A stretch of 42,931 bases of DNA from Thiocapsa sp. KS1 (GTDB lineage Bacteria > Pseudomonadota > Gammaproteobacteria > Chromatiales > Chromatiaceae), in assembly GCF_001499735.1 (NCBI RefSeq), contig NZ_LN848257.1, positions 3,233,599-3,276,529 of the forward strand. Direction: 5' to 3'. Below the pieces are notes generated by a model. It was not told the DNA's origin and ran no database searches. It saw only the letters and a program-made list of their open reading frames with translations. The translations under genes were made by a program, and so were the position numbers. Of the stretch, positions 24,298 to 31,308 are shown piece after piece. How positions within the stretch are numbered: position 1 is the first letter of the stretch; every line of letters begins with the position of its first letter.

Positions 24298-25353
24298 ATG
24301 ATAACCAACCGTAACAACCGAATGTCCGCCCTGTCCGCAATGCTCGCGGCCACCTGCACGATTGCCGCTCCCGGATACGCCGCCCGGCCGTTGGAGACGG
24401 TGACGGCGGTCGCCTTCGACACTGCGCCGACCCTGGACGGCGTCGCCGACGATGCGGTTTGGGCCGCAGCAGCCCCGGCGAAGCTCCATTTCAAGAAGGG
24501 CGCGAACTTCGGCGAAAAGGGCAGCACCGACGGCACCATTCGCGCTGCACGCATCGGCGACGAGTTCTTTTTACTGCTGCAATACGAGGATCCGACACAG
24601 TCCGAGCAGCGCTCCCCCTACGTCAAACAGGCCGACGGCTCCTGGAAGAAGCTCAAGGATCCGGAGGATAAGGGCGGCGACAACAACCGTTACTACGAAG
24701 ATAAGGCCGCGCTCCTCTGGCCGATCGGCAACTCCATTGCCGATTTCGAGGAGGATGGCTGCTTCGCGGCCTGTCACGACGACGAGCCGCCCAAACCCTA
24801 CGGCAACAAATACACGGAAAACGAGGGCGAGCGCGGCGATCTGTGGCACCTTAAAACCGTGCGCACCGGCCCCGTCGGACAGGTCGACGACAGCTGGCTG
24901 GATCACACGCGCTTCGATCCGGAGACCGCGAAGAACGCCGGGCGAAAAACCGATGCCAAGACGGGCGGTGGCTATGAGGACATCGAGCTCGTGGAGGGCA
25001 AACCCGCCGTCATGAACAGTGACGGCAAAGCCGCGAACAAGGGTGGTACCTACTGGGTCATGGCGGCCGACAAGGTCCCCTTCGACGACAGCCGATTCGA
25101 GCCCGGCGACGAGGTCGCCTCCATCATGATCGCTCCCTTCGAAGGCGACCGCGGCGACATCGCCTTGGGCTTGACCTGGAACGACGGGGTCTGGACCATG
25201 GAGATGCGGCGGAAACTGGTCACGGGCAGCGAGGCCGACGTGCAGTTCGAGGACCTGACGGCGGCCTACCCCTTCGCCGTCTCGGTGTTCGACAATGCCC
25301 AGGTCAGGCATGCCTTCATGCAGAAGCCGATCGCGTTGGTGTTCGAGGACTAG
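24298..25353 (+). CDS. Ethylbenzene dehydrogenase-type (EB_dh) haem-binding protein, exported
   Basis: This 351-residue protein has a signal peptide and an EB_dh domain: TAPTLDGVADDAVWAAAAPA at the start, FFLLLQYEDPT, and the late EVASIMIAPFEGDRGDIALG. In ethylbenzene dehydrogenase and DMSO-reductase gamma subunits this domain binds haem b. Residues 155-160 read C-F-A-A-C-H, a CX3CH motif, so a covalent haem is possible. A region rich in Asp, Lys and Gly follows. GGAGGA stands just before the ATG. It is the last gene of the plus-strand cytochrome run, 219 bp after the octaheme gene, and probably works with it as a periplasmic electron-transfer partner. Confidence 0.85.
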   Translation: MITNRNNRMSALSAMLAATCTIAAPGYAARPLETVTAVAFDTAPTLDGVADDAVWAAAAPAKLHFKKGANFGEKGSTDGTIRAARIGDEFFLLLQYEDPTQSEQRSPYVKQADGSWKKLKDPEDKGGDNNRYYEDKAALLWPIGNSIADFEEDGCFAACHDDEPPKPYGNKYTENEGERGDLWHLKTVRTGPVGQVDDSWLDHTRFDPETAKNAGRKTDAKTGGGYEDIELVEGKPAVMNSDGKAANKGGTYWVMAADKVPFDDSRFEPGDEVASIMIAPFEGDRGDIALGLTWNDGVWTMEMRRKLVTGSEADVQFEDLTAAYPFAVSVFDNAQVRHAFMQKPIALVFED

Positions 25354-25383
25354 GGCGCGCAGGGCGTTCGCTTTCTTGAGAGA

Positions 25384-25483
25384 GGCTCCAGCCACCAGCC
25401 GCCTGCCTTCTGCTTCGAGTCGCAGCAGGGCTCGGTGGACTTCGCTCTCGCTCGTCCACCCTACCCGGCTGGCGGCTGGAGGC
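25384..25483. repeat. CTGGAGG/CTGGCGG inverted-pair element, copy 2
   Basis: The left arm (25384-25418) is CT-rich (CTCCAGCCACCAGCC, then GCCTTCTGCTTCGAG). The right arm (25466-25483) is GGCTGGCGGCTGGAGGC. Inside lies a smaller stem, GGTGGAC at 25434-25440 and GTCCACC at 25454-25460, which resembles another common intergenic repeat of gammaproteobacteria. The element fills the space between the EB_dh gene and the CDF transporter. It leaves the CDF gene's own ribosome-binding site (AAGGAG) outside. Confidence 0.72.
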
Positions 25484-25510
25484 ATTGGTCACTCTACAAG
25501 GAGCACCGAA

Positions 25511-26431
25511 ATGGGTTCACTCACACCCGGATCAGTCGGATCCGGAGTCTCGAACGACCGGCTGCTGCGTCTGGCCACCTACGCCTCGGTCGCGACGGCC
25601 TGCCTGCTGATCCTCGCCAAGCTCGGGGCCTGGTTGATCACGGGCTCGGTCAGCGTGCTGGCCTCGTTGGTCGATTCACTGATGGACGCGGGCGCCTCGC
25701 TGGTGAATCTGCTGGCGGTGCATTGGTCGCTGATGCCGCCGGATGCCGAGCACCGTTTCGGTCACGGGAAGGCCGAAGCCCTGGCCGCGCTCGGACAGGC
25801 GACCTTGATTGCCGCCTCGGCACTCTTCCTGGGTAGCCAGGCCGTCGACCGACTGCTGCATCCGCAACCCGTCGCGGAGGCCGGCGTCGGCCTGCTCGTG
25901 ATCGGTTTCGCCATCCTGGTCACCTTGGCACTGCTGGCGTTCCAACGTCACGTCATCCGCCGCACCGGGTCGGCGGCAATTCGCGCGGATGCCCTTCATT
26001 ACGCGACAGACTTGGCCACCAATGCCGCGACCGTCGTGGCGTTGCTCCTCGCCTCCGCCGGCTGGTCCGGATTCGACCCGCTGTTCGGGCTTGCCATCGG
26101 AGCCTACATCCTCTACAGCGCCTTGCGGATCGGCGTCGATGCCGTCCAGCTCCTCATGGACCGCGAGCTCCCCGAAGAGGCACGCGGCCCCCTCTTGGAG
26201 CTCGCGGCGTCGGTTCCCGGGGTACGGGGCGTGCATGGATTGCGGACGCGCCGGTCCGGACAATCCCTGATCATTCAGCTGCACCTCGCGCTCGACGACA
26301 CCTTGCCGCTGCTCGCAGCCCATCAGATCGCCCTCGATGTCGAGGCGCGCATTCGTGATCTGCATCCGGACTCGGACATCACCATCCATCAGGATCCGGT
26401 CAGCCTCGGCGAAGAAAGCTTGCCTGGTTAA
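25511..26431 (+). CDS. Cation diffusion facilitator (FieF-like) metal exporter
   Basis: This 306-residue protein has six hydrophobic segments in its first 205 residues and a C-terminal cytoplasmic domain. Metal-site residues match the FieF (YiiP) type: DSLMD in helix 2 (D..xD) and HYATD in helix 5, with HRFGHGKAE in the loop between helices 2 and 3. The family exports Zn2+, Fe2+, Cd2+ or Co2+ by proton antiport. The exact metal cannot be told. I chose the ATG at 25511, with AAGGAG about 8 nt upstream. Its stop codon lies in an AT-rich repeat. Copper genes follow downstream, so it belongs to a metal-handling region. Confidence 0.92.
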   Translation: MGSLTPGSVGSGVSNDRLLRLATYASVATACLLILAKLGAWLITGSVSVLASLVDSLMDAGASLVNLLAVHWSLMPPDAEHRFGHGKAEALAALGQATLIAASALFLGSQAVDRLLHPQPVAEAGVGLLVIGFAILVTLALLAFQRHVIRRTGSAAIRADALHYATDLATNAATVVALLLASAGWSGFDPLFGLAIGAYILYSALRIGVDAVQLLMDRELPEEARGPLLELAASVPGVRGVHGLRTRRSGQSLIIQLHLALDDTLPLLAAHQIALDVEARIRDLHPDSDITIHQDPVSLGEESLPG

Positions 26432-26545
26432 GCCGCGCTTAGAGTGGTTTGCGATGTTCGTGGATGGGATCGGCCCCGGCAGGCTTGACGAGCGCTGGAG
26501 TCGGCGCGGCTTAAGATTTTAAGAAATTTAAAAATTAAACCGCGC
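26428..26545. repeat. Repeat region with TTAAGCCGCGC inverted repeat and AT-rich core
   Basis: TTAAGCCGCGC at 26428-26438 and its exact complement at 26504-26514 form an 11-bp inverted repeat. On the minus strand, 26497-26545 closely resembles the plus-strand sequence at 30530-30577. Both run from a CGCGGTT start through an AT-rich middle to ATCTTAA, CGCG and CGACTCC. The rest of the gap 26546-26869 holds no gene that I can see. A small CCCGG/CCGGG hairpin near 26792-26804 precedes the receptor gene. Confidence 0.7.
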
Positions 26546-26869
26546 CCCCGCTAACGGACGTGATGCACCAAGCGTCGAGCTCACTCGAAAACGAGCATCT
26601 CGCTCTGGACGCGGTTCAACGACGGGCGGTCTGCTCGGACTCTGCCCCTCATCGAGATCGCCAGGACGGCTCAGCCTTGATCTCTCCCGGATGACGCCCC
26701 GGAACAGTCGATCGAGACTTTGCGGGATATCGGGCCCGGGCTCGGCGATATCACCTGCTCTCTCCTGTCTCCGATCAGTAAAACCTCGAATCCCGGCAAC
26801 CGGGGAAAGAACTTGGATAGGCTCCTCCGCCACTCGACCACCCAGACGAGACGCGCGGAGGTACATCCA

Positions 26870-29128
26870 ATGAGCACAATACGATTAAAGTCTTGGAGTC
26901 ATCGACTCCCGAACCGAGGCACGAACCCGGCGAGACTCCGGGTCGCGAACAAGACAGAGATACGGGCGCCGAAAAGGGCGCTGCTCGGCAACCGGATCAC
27001 CGCCGGGACCGGCATCCTGATCATTGCGCTGGCGGGGCTTTCGATCGCGCTCCGGGCCGAAACAGCGACCGCGCAAACCGCAGACGACGGCGGCGTGGTC
27101 CTGCCCGAGCTGGAGGTGACCGCGGGTCGCCCGGACGATCTCCCGCCCGCGACCTTCGTGGCACCCATCGTGGAGGTCGCACCCGGCCTTCCGGCGGACG
27201 GCGGCGATCTCCTGCGCTCCGTCCCCGGCGTGAGCGGATCGCGGATGGGCGGTCTCGGTATCGACCCCATCATCCGCGGCCAGACCGCCGGGCAGCTCAA
27301 TATCCTGATCGACGGCGCCTATGCCTTTGGCGGTTGTCCCAACCGGATGGACCCACCGACGGTCTATGTGGATCTGGACAACTACGACTCGGTCACCGTC
27401 ATCAAGGGCTCTCAGACGGTCCGTTACGGCGGCGGCGGAACCGGCGGCACCGTTCTATTCGAGCGCGACACCCCGCGTTTCGATCCCGACGAGGTTTACC
27501 GCGCACGCTTCACCGGCGGGATCACCGACAACTCGCACACCGGCAACCTGGGTGCGGACGTCACCGTCGGCGTCCCCGAGGGCTTTGCCCGCGCCACCGG
27601 CCAGTATCAGACCGCGGACAATTACGACGACGGCAACGGCAATCCGGTGCGCAGCGCCTACAACACCGAAGGCGCCGGTCTGTCGCTCGGCCTCACCCCG
27701 AACGACGACACTCGTGCCGTGCTGAGTTACGACCATACCCACGACTGGGACGTCCTCTACGCCGGCGCCGGCATGGACGGCATCTACAGCGACAGCAATC
27801 AATGGCGTCTGCGGCTGGGTCAGGACACCCCGATCGGTCCGTTCGCCGCGATGAAGGCGGAGTTCTACAGCGTCTCGGTCGACCACCTGATGGACAACTA
27901 CAGCCTCCGGCCACTGACCGGGATGTTCAAGATGCGCGCCCCCAGCACCGCGGATACCGCGGGCGGGCGTCTGACCGCGGATCTGGAGGCCGTGGGGATG
28001 AGCTGGACCCTCGGGACCGATTATCTCCAGGTCGATCGCGATGCCACACGCTTCTGGAACTACCGCTCCGCGGCGGTCGATGTCCCCAACTCCTATCTCT
28101 GGCCCGACGTGGTGAACGCCGACCTCGGACTCTTCGTCGAGATCGAGCGGCCCTTGACCGCGCAATCCCGACTCACCGCCGGGCTGCGCTACGACCGGAC
28201 CGAGGCCAGCGTCTCGCAGTCGCGTGCCGCGCTCGTACCGGTCGGACCGGCTTGGGTGCGTTCCGCCGATCAGTTGTATCGGGCCTATTATGGTATCGGC
28301 GCCGAAGACGCGGATGACGACAATCTGGGCGGATTTCTGACCTATGCGCACAACCTGAACGACGGCCTCGCCTTTTCCGTCGGGGTCAGCCGCACCCTGC
28401 GCTCCGCCGATGCCACAGAACGCTACATCGCATCCAATGCCATGCCGTCGACGGTCGCAAACAATCAACGCTGGGTCGGCAACCCCGGCCTGGATCCCGA
28501 GGCCCATCATCAGGTCGGCCTGACACTGGCCAAGGTCGCCAACCATTGGAATACTCAGGTCGACCTCTTTTACGATCGCGTCGACGATTACATCCTGCAG
28601 GATCGCGCCCATGGCCAGCCGGGGATCTTGCTGGCCGACGGCACCTTCATCTATCGGAATATCGATGCCGAGCTCACCGGCGGAGAATGGACCGGCTCGG
28701 TCGAATTTGCCCGCCACTGGCGAGCCGGCGCCTCGCTCGCCTATGTCTATGCACAGAATCGCACCGACTCCAAACCCATCGCCCAAACCCCGCCGCTCGG
28801 CGGCACCGTCAGCCTCGACTATCTCGCCGAGCGCTGGTCCGTCGGCACCAGGCTGAACTGGAACGACACCCAGGACCGCGTGGACGACGACCCGCTTACC
28901 GGGAGCGGTCTTGACGTCGGCCCGACACCCGGCTGGTGGATCCTCGACCTCTATGGTCAGGCACAGATCACCAAGTTCGCGACGCTCAGTCTCGGGGTGG
29001 ACAACCTCTTCGATCGCGCCTACGCCTATGCCGTGAACCGCGCCAACGTCGATCCCTTCAACCCGGGTCCGGTGCAGGTCAACGAGCCGGGACGGCAGCT
29101 GTGGGCCCGGGCGTCGCTTGAGTTTTGA
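26870..29128 (+). CDS. oprC: TonB-dependent copper receptor (OprC/NosA family)
   Basis: This 752-residue outer-membrane receptor has a long signal region, then a plug domain with a TonB-box-like start (VLPELEVTAGR). The diagnostic copper-receptor stretch GGCPNRMDPPT places C156 and M160 in the CxxxM copper-binding motif described for Pseudomonas OprC. A 22-strand barrel follows, ending in the aromatic C-terminus ASLEF needed for insertion. The family takes up copper and supports copper enzymes such as nitrous oxide reductase. GGAGG stands upstream of the ATG. The first 65 residues are unusually long and basic for a signal peptide, so a later start is possible. It is flanked by a CDF exporter, and an RND efflux operon lies downstream. 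Confidence 0.92.
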   Translation: MSTIRLKSWSHRLPNRGTNPARLRVANKTEIRAPKRALLGNRITAGTGILIIALAGLSIALRAETATAQTADDGGVVLPELEVTAGRPDDLPPATFVAPIVEVAPGLPADGGDLLRSVPGVSGSRMGGLGIDPIIRGQTAGQLNILIDGAYAFGGCPNRMDPPTVYVDLDNYDSVTVIKGSQTVRYGGGGTGGTVLFERDTPRFDPDEVYRARFTGGITDNSHTGNLGADVTVGVPEGFARATGQYQTADNYDDGNGNPVRSAYNTEGAGLSLGLTPNDDTRAVLSYDHTHDWDVLYAGAGMDGIYSDSNQWRLRLGQDTPIGPFAAMKAEFYSVSVDHLMDNYSLRPLTGMFKMRAPSTADTAGGRLTADLEAVGMSWTLGTDYLQVDRDATRFWNYRSAAVDVPNSYLWPDVVNADLGLFVEIERPLTAQSRLTAGLRYDRTEASVSQSRAALVPVGPAWVRSADQLYRAYYGIGAEDADDDNLGGFLTYAHNLNDGLAFSVGVSRTLRSADATERYIASNAMPSTVANNQRWVGNPGLDPEAHHQVGLTLAKVANHWNTQVDLFYDRVDDYILQDRAHGQPGILLADGTFIYRNIDAELTGGEWTGSVEFARHWRAGASLAYVYAQNRTDSKPIAQTPPLGGTVSLDYLAERWSVGTRLNWNDTQDRVDDDPLTGSGLDVGPTPGWWILDLYGQAQITKFATLSLGVDNLFDRAYAYAVNRANVDPFNPGPVQVNEPGRQLWARASLEF

Positions 29129-29178
29129 CAGGCCGCGCCGTTCTGTTCGGGTGATGGCGCACCGCATCTCGTCTTCGA

Positions 29179-29207
29179 TTGCATTAGTCCCATTTCGGGA
29201 CTATTCT
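29179..29207 (+). promoter_or_regulatory. higBA promoter with embedded operator
   Basis: TTGCAT (-35, 29179-29184) and TATTCT (-10, 29202-29207) are exactly 17 bp apart. The perfect inverted repeat TAGTCCC/GGGACTA (29185-29203, 5-bp spacer) occupies the spacer and touches the -10. This is a textbook autorepressor operator for an Xre-type antitoxin. Transcription should start near 29214, essentially at the ATG of higB, so the message may be leaderless. Confidence 0.75.
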
Positions 29208-29214
29208 GCGCTGC

Positions 29215-29517
29215 ATGCGAGTCATTGCCGTCTCCACGCTCCGCGCCTTCTGGCAGCGACATCCAGATGCCGAGCAGCCGCTGAGGGCTTGGTTCGAGGA
29301 AGCCGCCAATGCCTCTTGGACGCAGCCATCCGACATCAAGGCGCTGTATCGTAGCGCAAGTATCCTCAAGAACCGTCGCGTCGTCTTCAACATCAAGGGC
29401 AATGACTACCGGCTGATCGTGGCCATTGCCTATAAGCTACAGATCGTCTACGTGAAGTTCATCGGCACTCACAAGGAATACGATGCCGTGGACGCGGAAA
29501 CGGTTGACAGCGCCTAA
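29215..29517 (+). CDS. higB: HigB-type mRNA interferase toxin
   Basis: This 100-residue protein begins MRVIAVSTLRAFWQRHPDAE, the typical start of HigB (RelE superfamily) toxins. The characteristic VFNIKGNDYRLIVAIAY and YVKFIGTHKEYD segments follow. These toxins cut mRNA on the ribosome. The operon order is toxin first, as in other higBA pairs. The downstream antitoxin frame is broken, so the toxin is either inactive in practice, neutralised by another antitoxin, or the antitoxin break is a sequence error. No Shine-Dalgarno is seen, in keeping with a leaderless transcript. Confidence 0.93.
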   Translation: MRVIAVSTLRAFWQRHPDAEQPLRAWFEEAANASWTQPSDIKALYRSASILKNRRVVFNIKGNDYRLIVAIAYKLQIVYVKFIGTHKEYDAVDAETVDSA

Positions 29518-29534
29518 TCGACCTAGAGCACACC

Positions 29535-29905
29535 ATGGACATCCGCCCGATTCACACCGAAGCCGATTACAAAGCCACCCTCGACGAAATCTCGGCTCTC
29601 ATGGAGGCTGATCCGGATTGGGGCACTCCCGAGGGCGATCGACTGGACATCTTGGCAACGCTCGTTCAGACATACGAAGCCAAGCACGCCCCCATCGATC
29701 CCCCGACCCGGTCGAAGCCATCAAGTTTCGGATGGAGCAGAGTGGCCTGTCCGTCAAAGACCTGGAACCCTTCATCGGCAAGAGCAACCGGGTCTACGAA
29801 ATCCTCAATCGCAAACGGCCGTTGACGCTGCCCATGATTCGCAGGCTGCACCGGCACCTCGGCATTCCCGCGGAGGTACTGATCGCGGAGACGGTGAACA
29901 GGTGA
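29535..29905 (+). pseudogene. higA: HigA-type antitoxin, frameshifted
   Basis: The first part (MDIRPIHTEADYKATLDEIS, continuing to KHAPIDPP) is the HigA N-terminal dimerisation region. The second part (VEAIKFRMEQSGLSVKDLEP and NRKRPLTLPMIRRLHRHLGI), with the Xre-type helix-turn-helix, is in another frame. The break falls at a run of five C at 29700-29704; a sixth C would restore one reading frame of about 123 residues. A homopolymer run is a common place for sequencing error or slippage, so either a true pseudogene, slippery translation or an error is possible. Confidence 0.8.
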
Positions 29906-30012
29906 TCGTCAACGCAGCGGCAAAACGCATGACCCCGGGGTAACCTCGGAACGCCGAGGCGTGGACACACAACCCACCCGCGTTCTCCTCCGCGCTCGAT
30001 TCGAGATCCAGT

Positions 30013-30028
30013 TCAGCGCCAATTCAGG
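30013..30028. promoter_or_regulatory. TTCAG direct repeat upstream of the second PepSY set
   Basis: TTCAG occurs twice with an 11-bp period (TTCAG-N6-TTCAG). The same arrangement stands upstream of the RND efflux operon at 38144-38159. OmpR-type regulators bind direct repeats of this period, so the regulator encoded at 30646 may bind both. This is inferred from sequence only. Confidence 0.45.
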
Positions 30029-30053
30029 TTCGGGAACGAGACTGCATTCGGAT

Positions 30054-30081
30054 CGAAGGCGACACATGGGTCGCCTTCGAC
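30054..30081. other. Perfect 11-bp stem-loop in the PepSY leader
   Basis: TCGAAGGCGAC and GTCGCCTTCGA are exact complements around the loop ACATGG. The structure lies about 75 bp before the PepSY start, so it could form in the leader RNA or act as an operator. No T run follows, which argues against a simple terminator. The remaining gap sequence between higA and this gene shows nothing else clear. Confidence 0.6.
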
Positions 30082-30155
30082 CGAGTCGGCTTGCTCTGCC
30101 TCAAAGGGAAGACGAGCCACAAAGGCTACTCATCCAAACCAAGGGGACCAGGCGC

Positions 30156-30458
30156 ATGCAGAGACCACGGCTGACGGCAATCGCCGTCGCGGCTGGACTC
30201 GTGTCGGTCACGGGCGGTGCCTTCGCCGGTGATCGGCTCGACCACGACGAGATCAAGCAACTGCGCGAGACCGGGCAGATCCTGCCGATGGGCGAGGTGA
30301 TGGCCAGCGCCCAGACGGTGCAACCCGGCCAGCTCGTCGAGGCCGAGCTCGAGCGCGAGGACGGCGCCTATCTCTACGAGATCAAGATCCTGGCCGCCGA
30401 CGGGACCGTCCACAATCTCGAGCTCGACGCCGCCACGGGCGAAGTACTCAAGCGCTGA
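30156..30458 (+). CDS. Exported PepSY-domain protein
   Basis: This 100-residue protein has a signal peptide (MQRPRLTAIAVAAGLVSVTG, ending near AFAGD) and a single PepSY domain (QLVEAELEREDGAYLYEIKI, then a LELDAATGEVLKR ending). It is close in layout to the PepSY protein at 19268. AAGGGGA precedes the ATG. It stands upstream of a regulator-kinase pair, separated by 187 bp that contain an AT-rich repeat. A periplasmic sensor accessory role for that pair is possible. Confidence 0.87.
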   Translation: MQRPRLTAIAVAAGLVSVTGGAFAGDRLDHDEIKQLRETGQILPMGEVMASAQTVQPGQLVEAELEREDGAYLYEIKILAADGTVHNLELDAATGEVLKR

Positions 30459-30529
30459 ACCGCGCCCGGCACGACATGCACTCCTGTATCCTTGGGCAAG
30501 GTTTCGGTCACCAACAGACGCCGCAGCAG

Positions 30530-30577
30530 ACGCGGTTCAGGATGTTGAATTTTATTATCTTAAATCGCGTCGACTCC
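30530..30577. repeat. AT-rich repeat unit, plus-strand copy
   Basis: This sequence opens with CGCGGTTCAG and ends with ATCTTAAATCGCGTCGACTCC-type bases around an AT-rich centre. It matches 26497-26545 read on the opposite strand. It sits between the PepSY gene and the response-regulator gene. Members of such families often act as transcript stabilisers or terminators. Any function here is open. Confidence 0.68.
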
Positions 30578-30645
30578 AAGGCTCTCCTGCTGCTCCGGAG
30601 TTGGAGAGCCTGGCAGACGCCGCTTGTCGCTCGGGACACGATTTA

Positions 30646-31308
30646 ATGCGGCTGCTGCTGGTCGAGGATGACGTCGCCCTCGCGGCCGAGCTGCAAAAGG
30701 CGCTCAAATCCTCCGGCTTTGTCCTGGATCACGCCGCAGACGGGATCACGGGTGAAGCGCTCGGCGCCGGCGAGCCCTACGATGCCATCGTCCTCGATCT
30801 CGGGCTCCCCGGGCGGCCCGGATTGACGGTGCTGCGCAATTGGCGCGTGCGCGGTGTGACGACTCCGGTCCTGGTGCTCACCGCACGGGATGCCTGGCAC
30901 GAGCGCGTCGACGGACTCAAGGCCGGGGCCGACGACTATCTCGGCAAGCCCTTCCACATTGAAGAGCTGATCGCGCGCATCAATGCACTGACGCGACGCG
31001 CGGCGGGCAATCTGCGCAGCGGCCTGGAGGTCGGCGGGCTCTGTCTGGACGATGATCTGCAACGTGTGGTCCTCGCCGACGGCAGCACCCATGATCTGAC
31101 CGGCACCGAATTTCGGCTGCTCCGCTACCTGATGCTCAATCCCGACCGGATCCTCTCCAAACCCCAGATCATGGATCACGTCTACGATCTGGATGCGGAT
31201 CGCGGCAGCAATCTGATCGAGGTCTATGTGCGGCGTCTGCGCGAGAAGATCGGCAAGGACCGAATCCAGACCCTGCGCGGCCAAGGCTATCTGTTTCCGC
31301 GCCGATGA
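30646..31308 (+). CDS. OmpR/PhoB-family response regulator
   Basis: This 220-residue protein has a receiver domain (MRLLLVEDDVALAAEL, phosphoacceptor Asp in AIVLDLGLPGRPG, Lys in DDYLGKPFHIEEL) and a winged helix (LTGTEFRLLRYLMLNPDRIL, and LIEVYVRRLREKIG). I chose the ATG at 30646, since the receiver begins there; the frame is open upstream. It overlaps the kinase gene by ATGA. It is a paralogue of the regulator at 18603 with different recognition-helix residues. The TTCAG repeats upstream of the PepSY gene and of the efflux operon are its best candidate sites, implying control of metal efflux. Confidence 0.94.
   Translation: MRLLLVEDDVALAAELQKALKSSGFVLDHAADGITGEALGAGEPYDAIVLDLGLPGRPGLTVLRNWRVRGVTTPVLVLTARDAWHERVDGLKAGADDYLGKPFHIEELIARINALTRRAAGNLRSGLEVGGLCLDDDLQRVVLADGSTHDLTGTEFRLLRYLMLNPDRILSKPQIMDHVYDLDADRGSNLIEVYVRRLREKIGKDRIQTLRGQGYLFPRR

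Noticed and set aside
27455-29167. Long minus-strand frame opposite the copper receptor
   Set aside because: The plus-strand frame has clear OprC features, and the opposite one has no recognisable domain.
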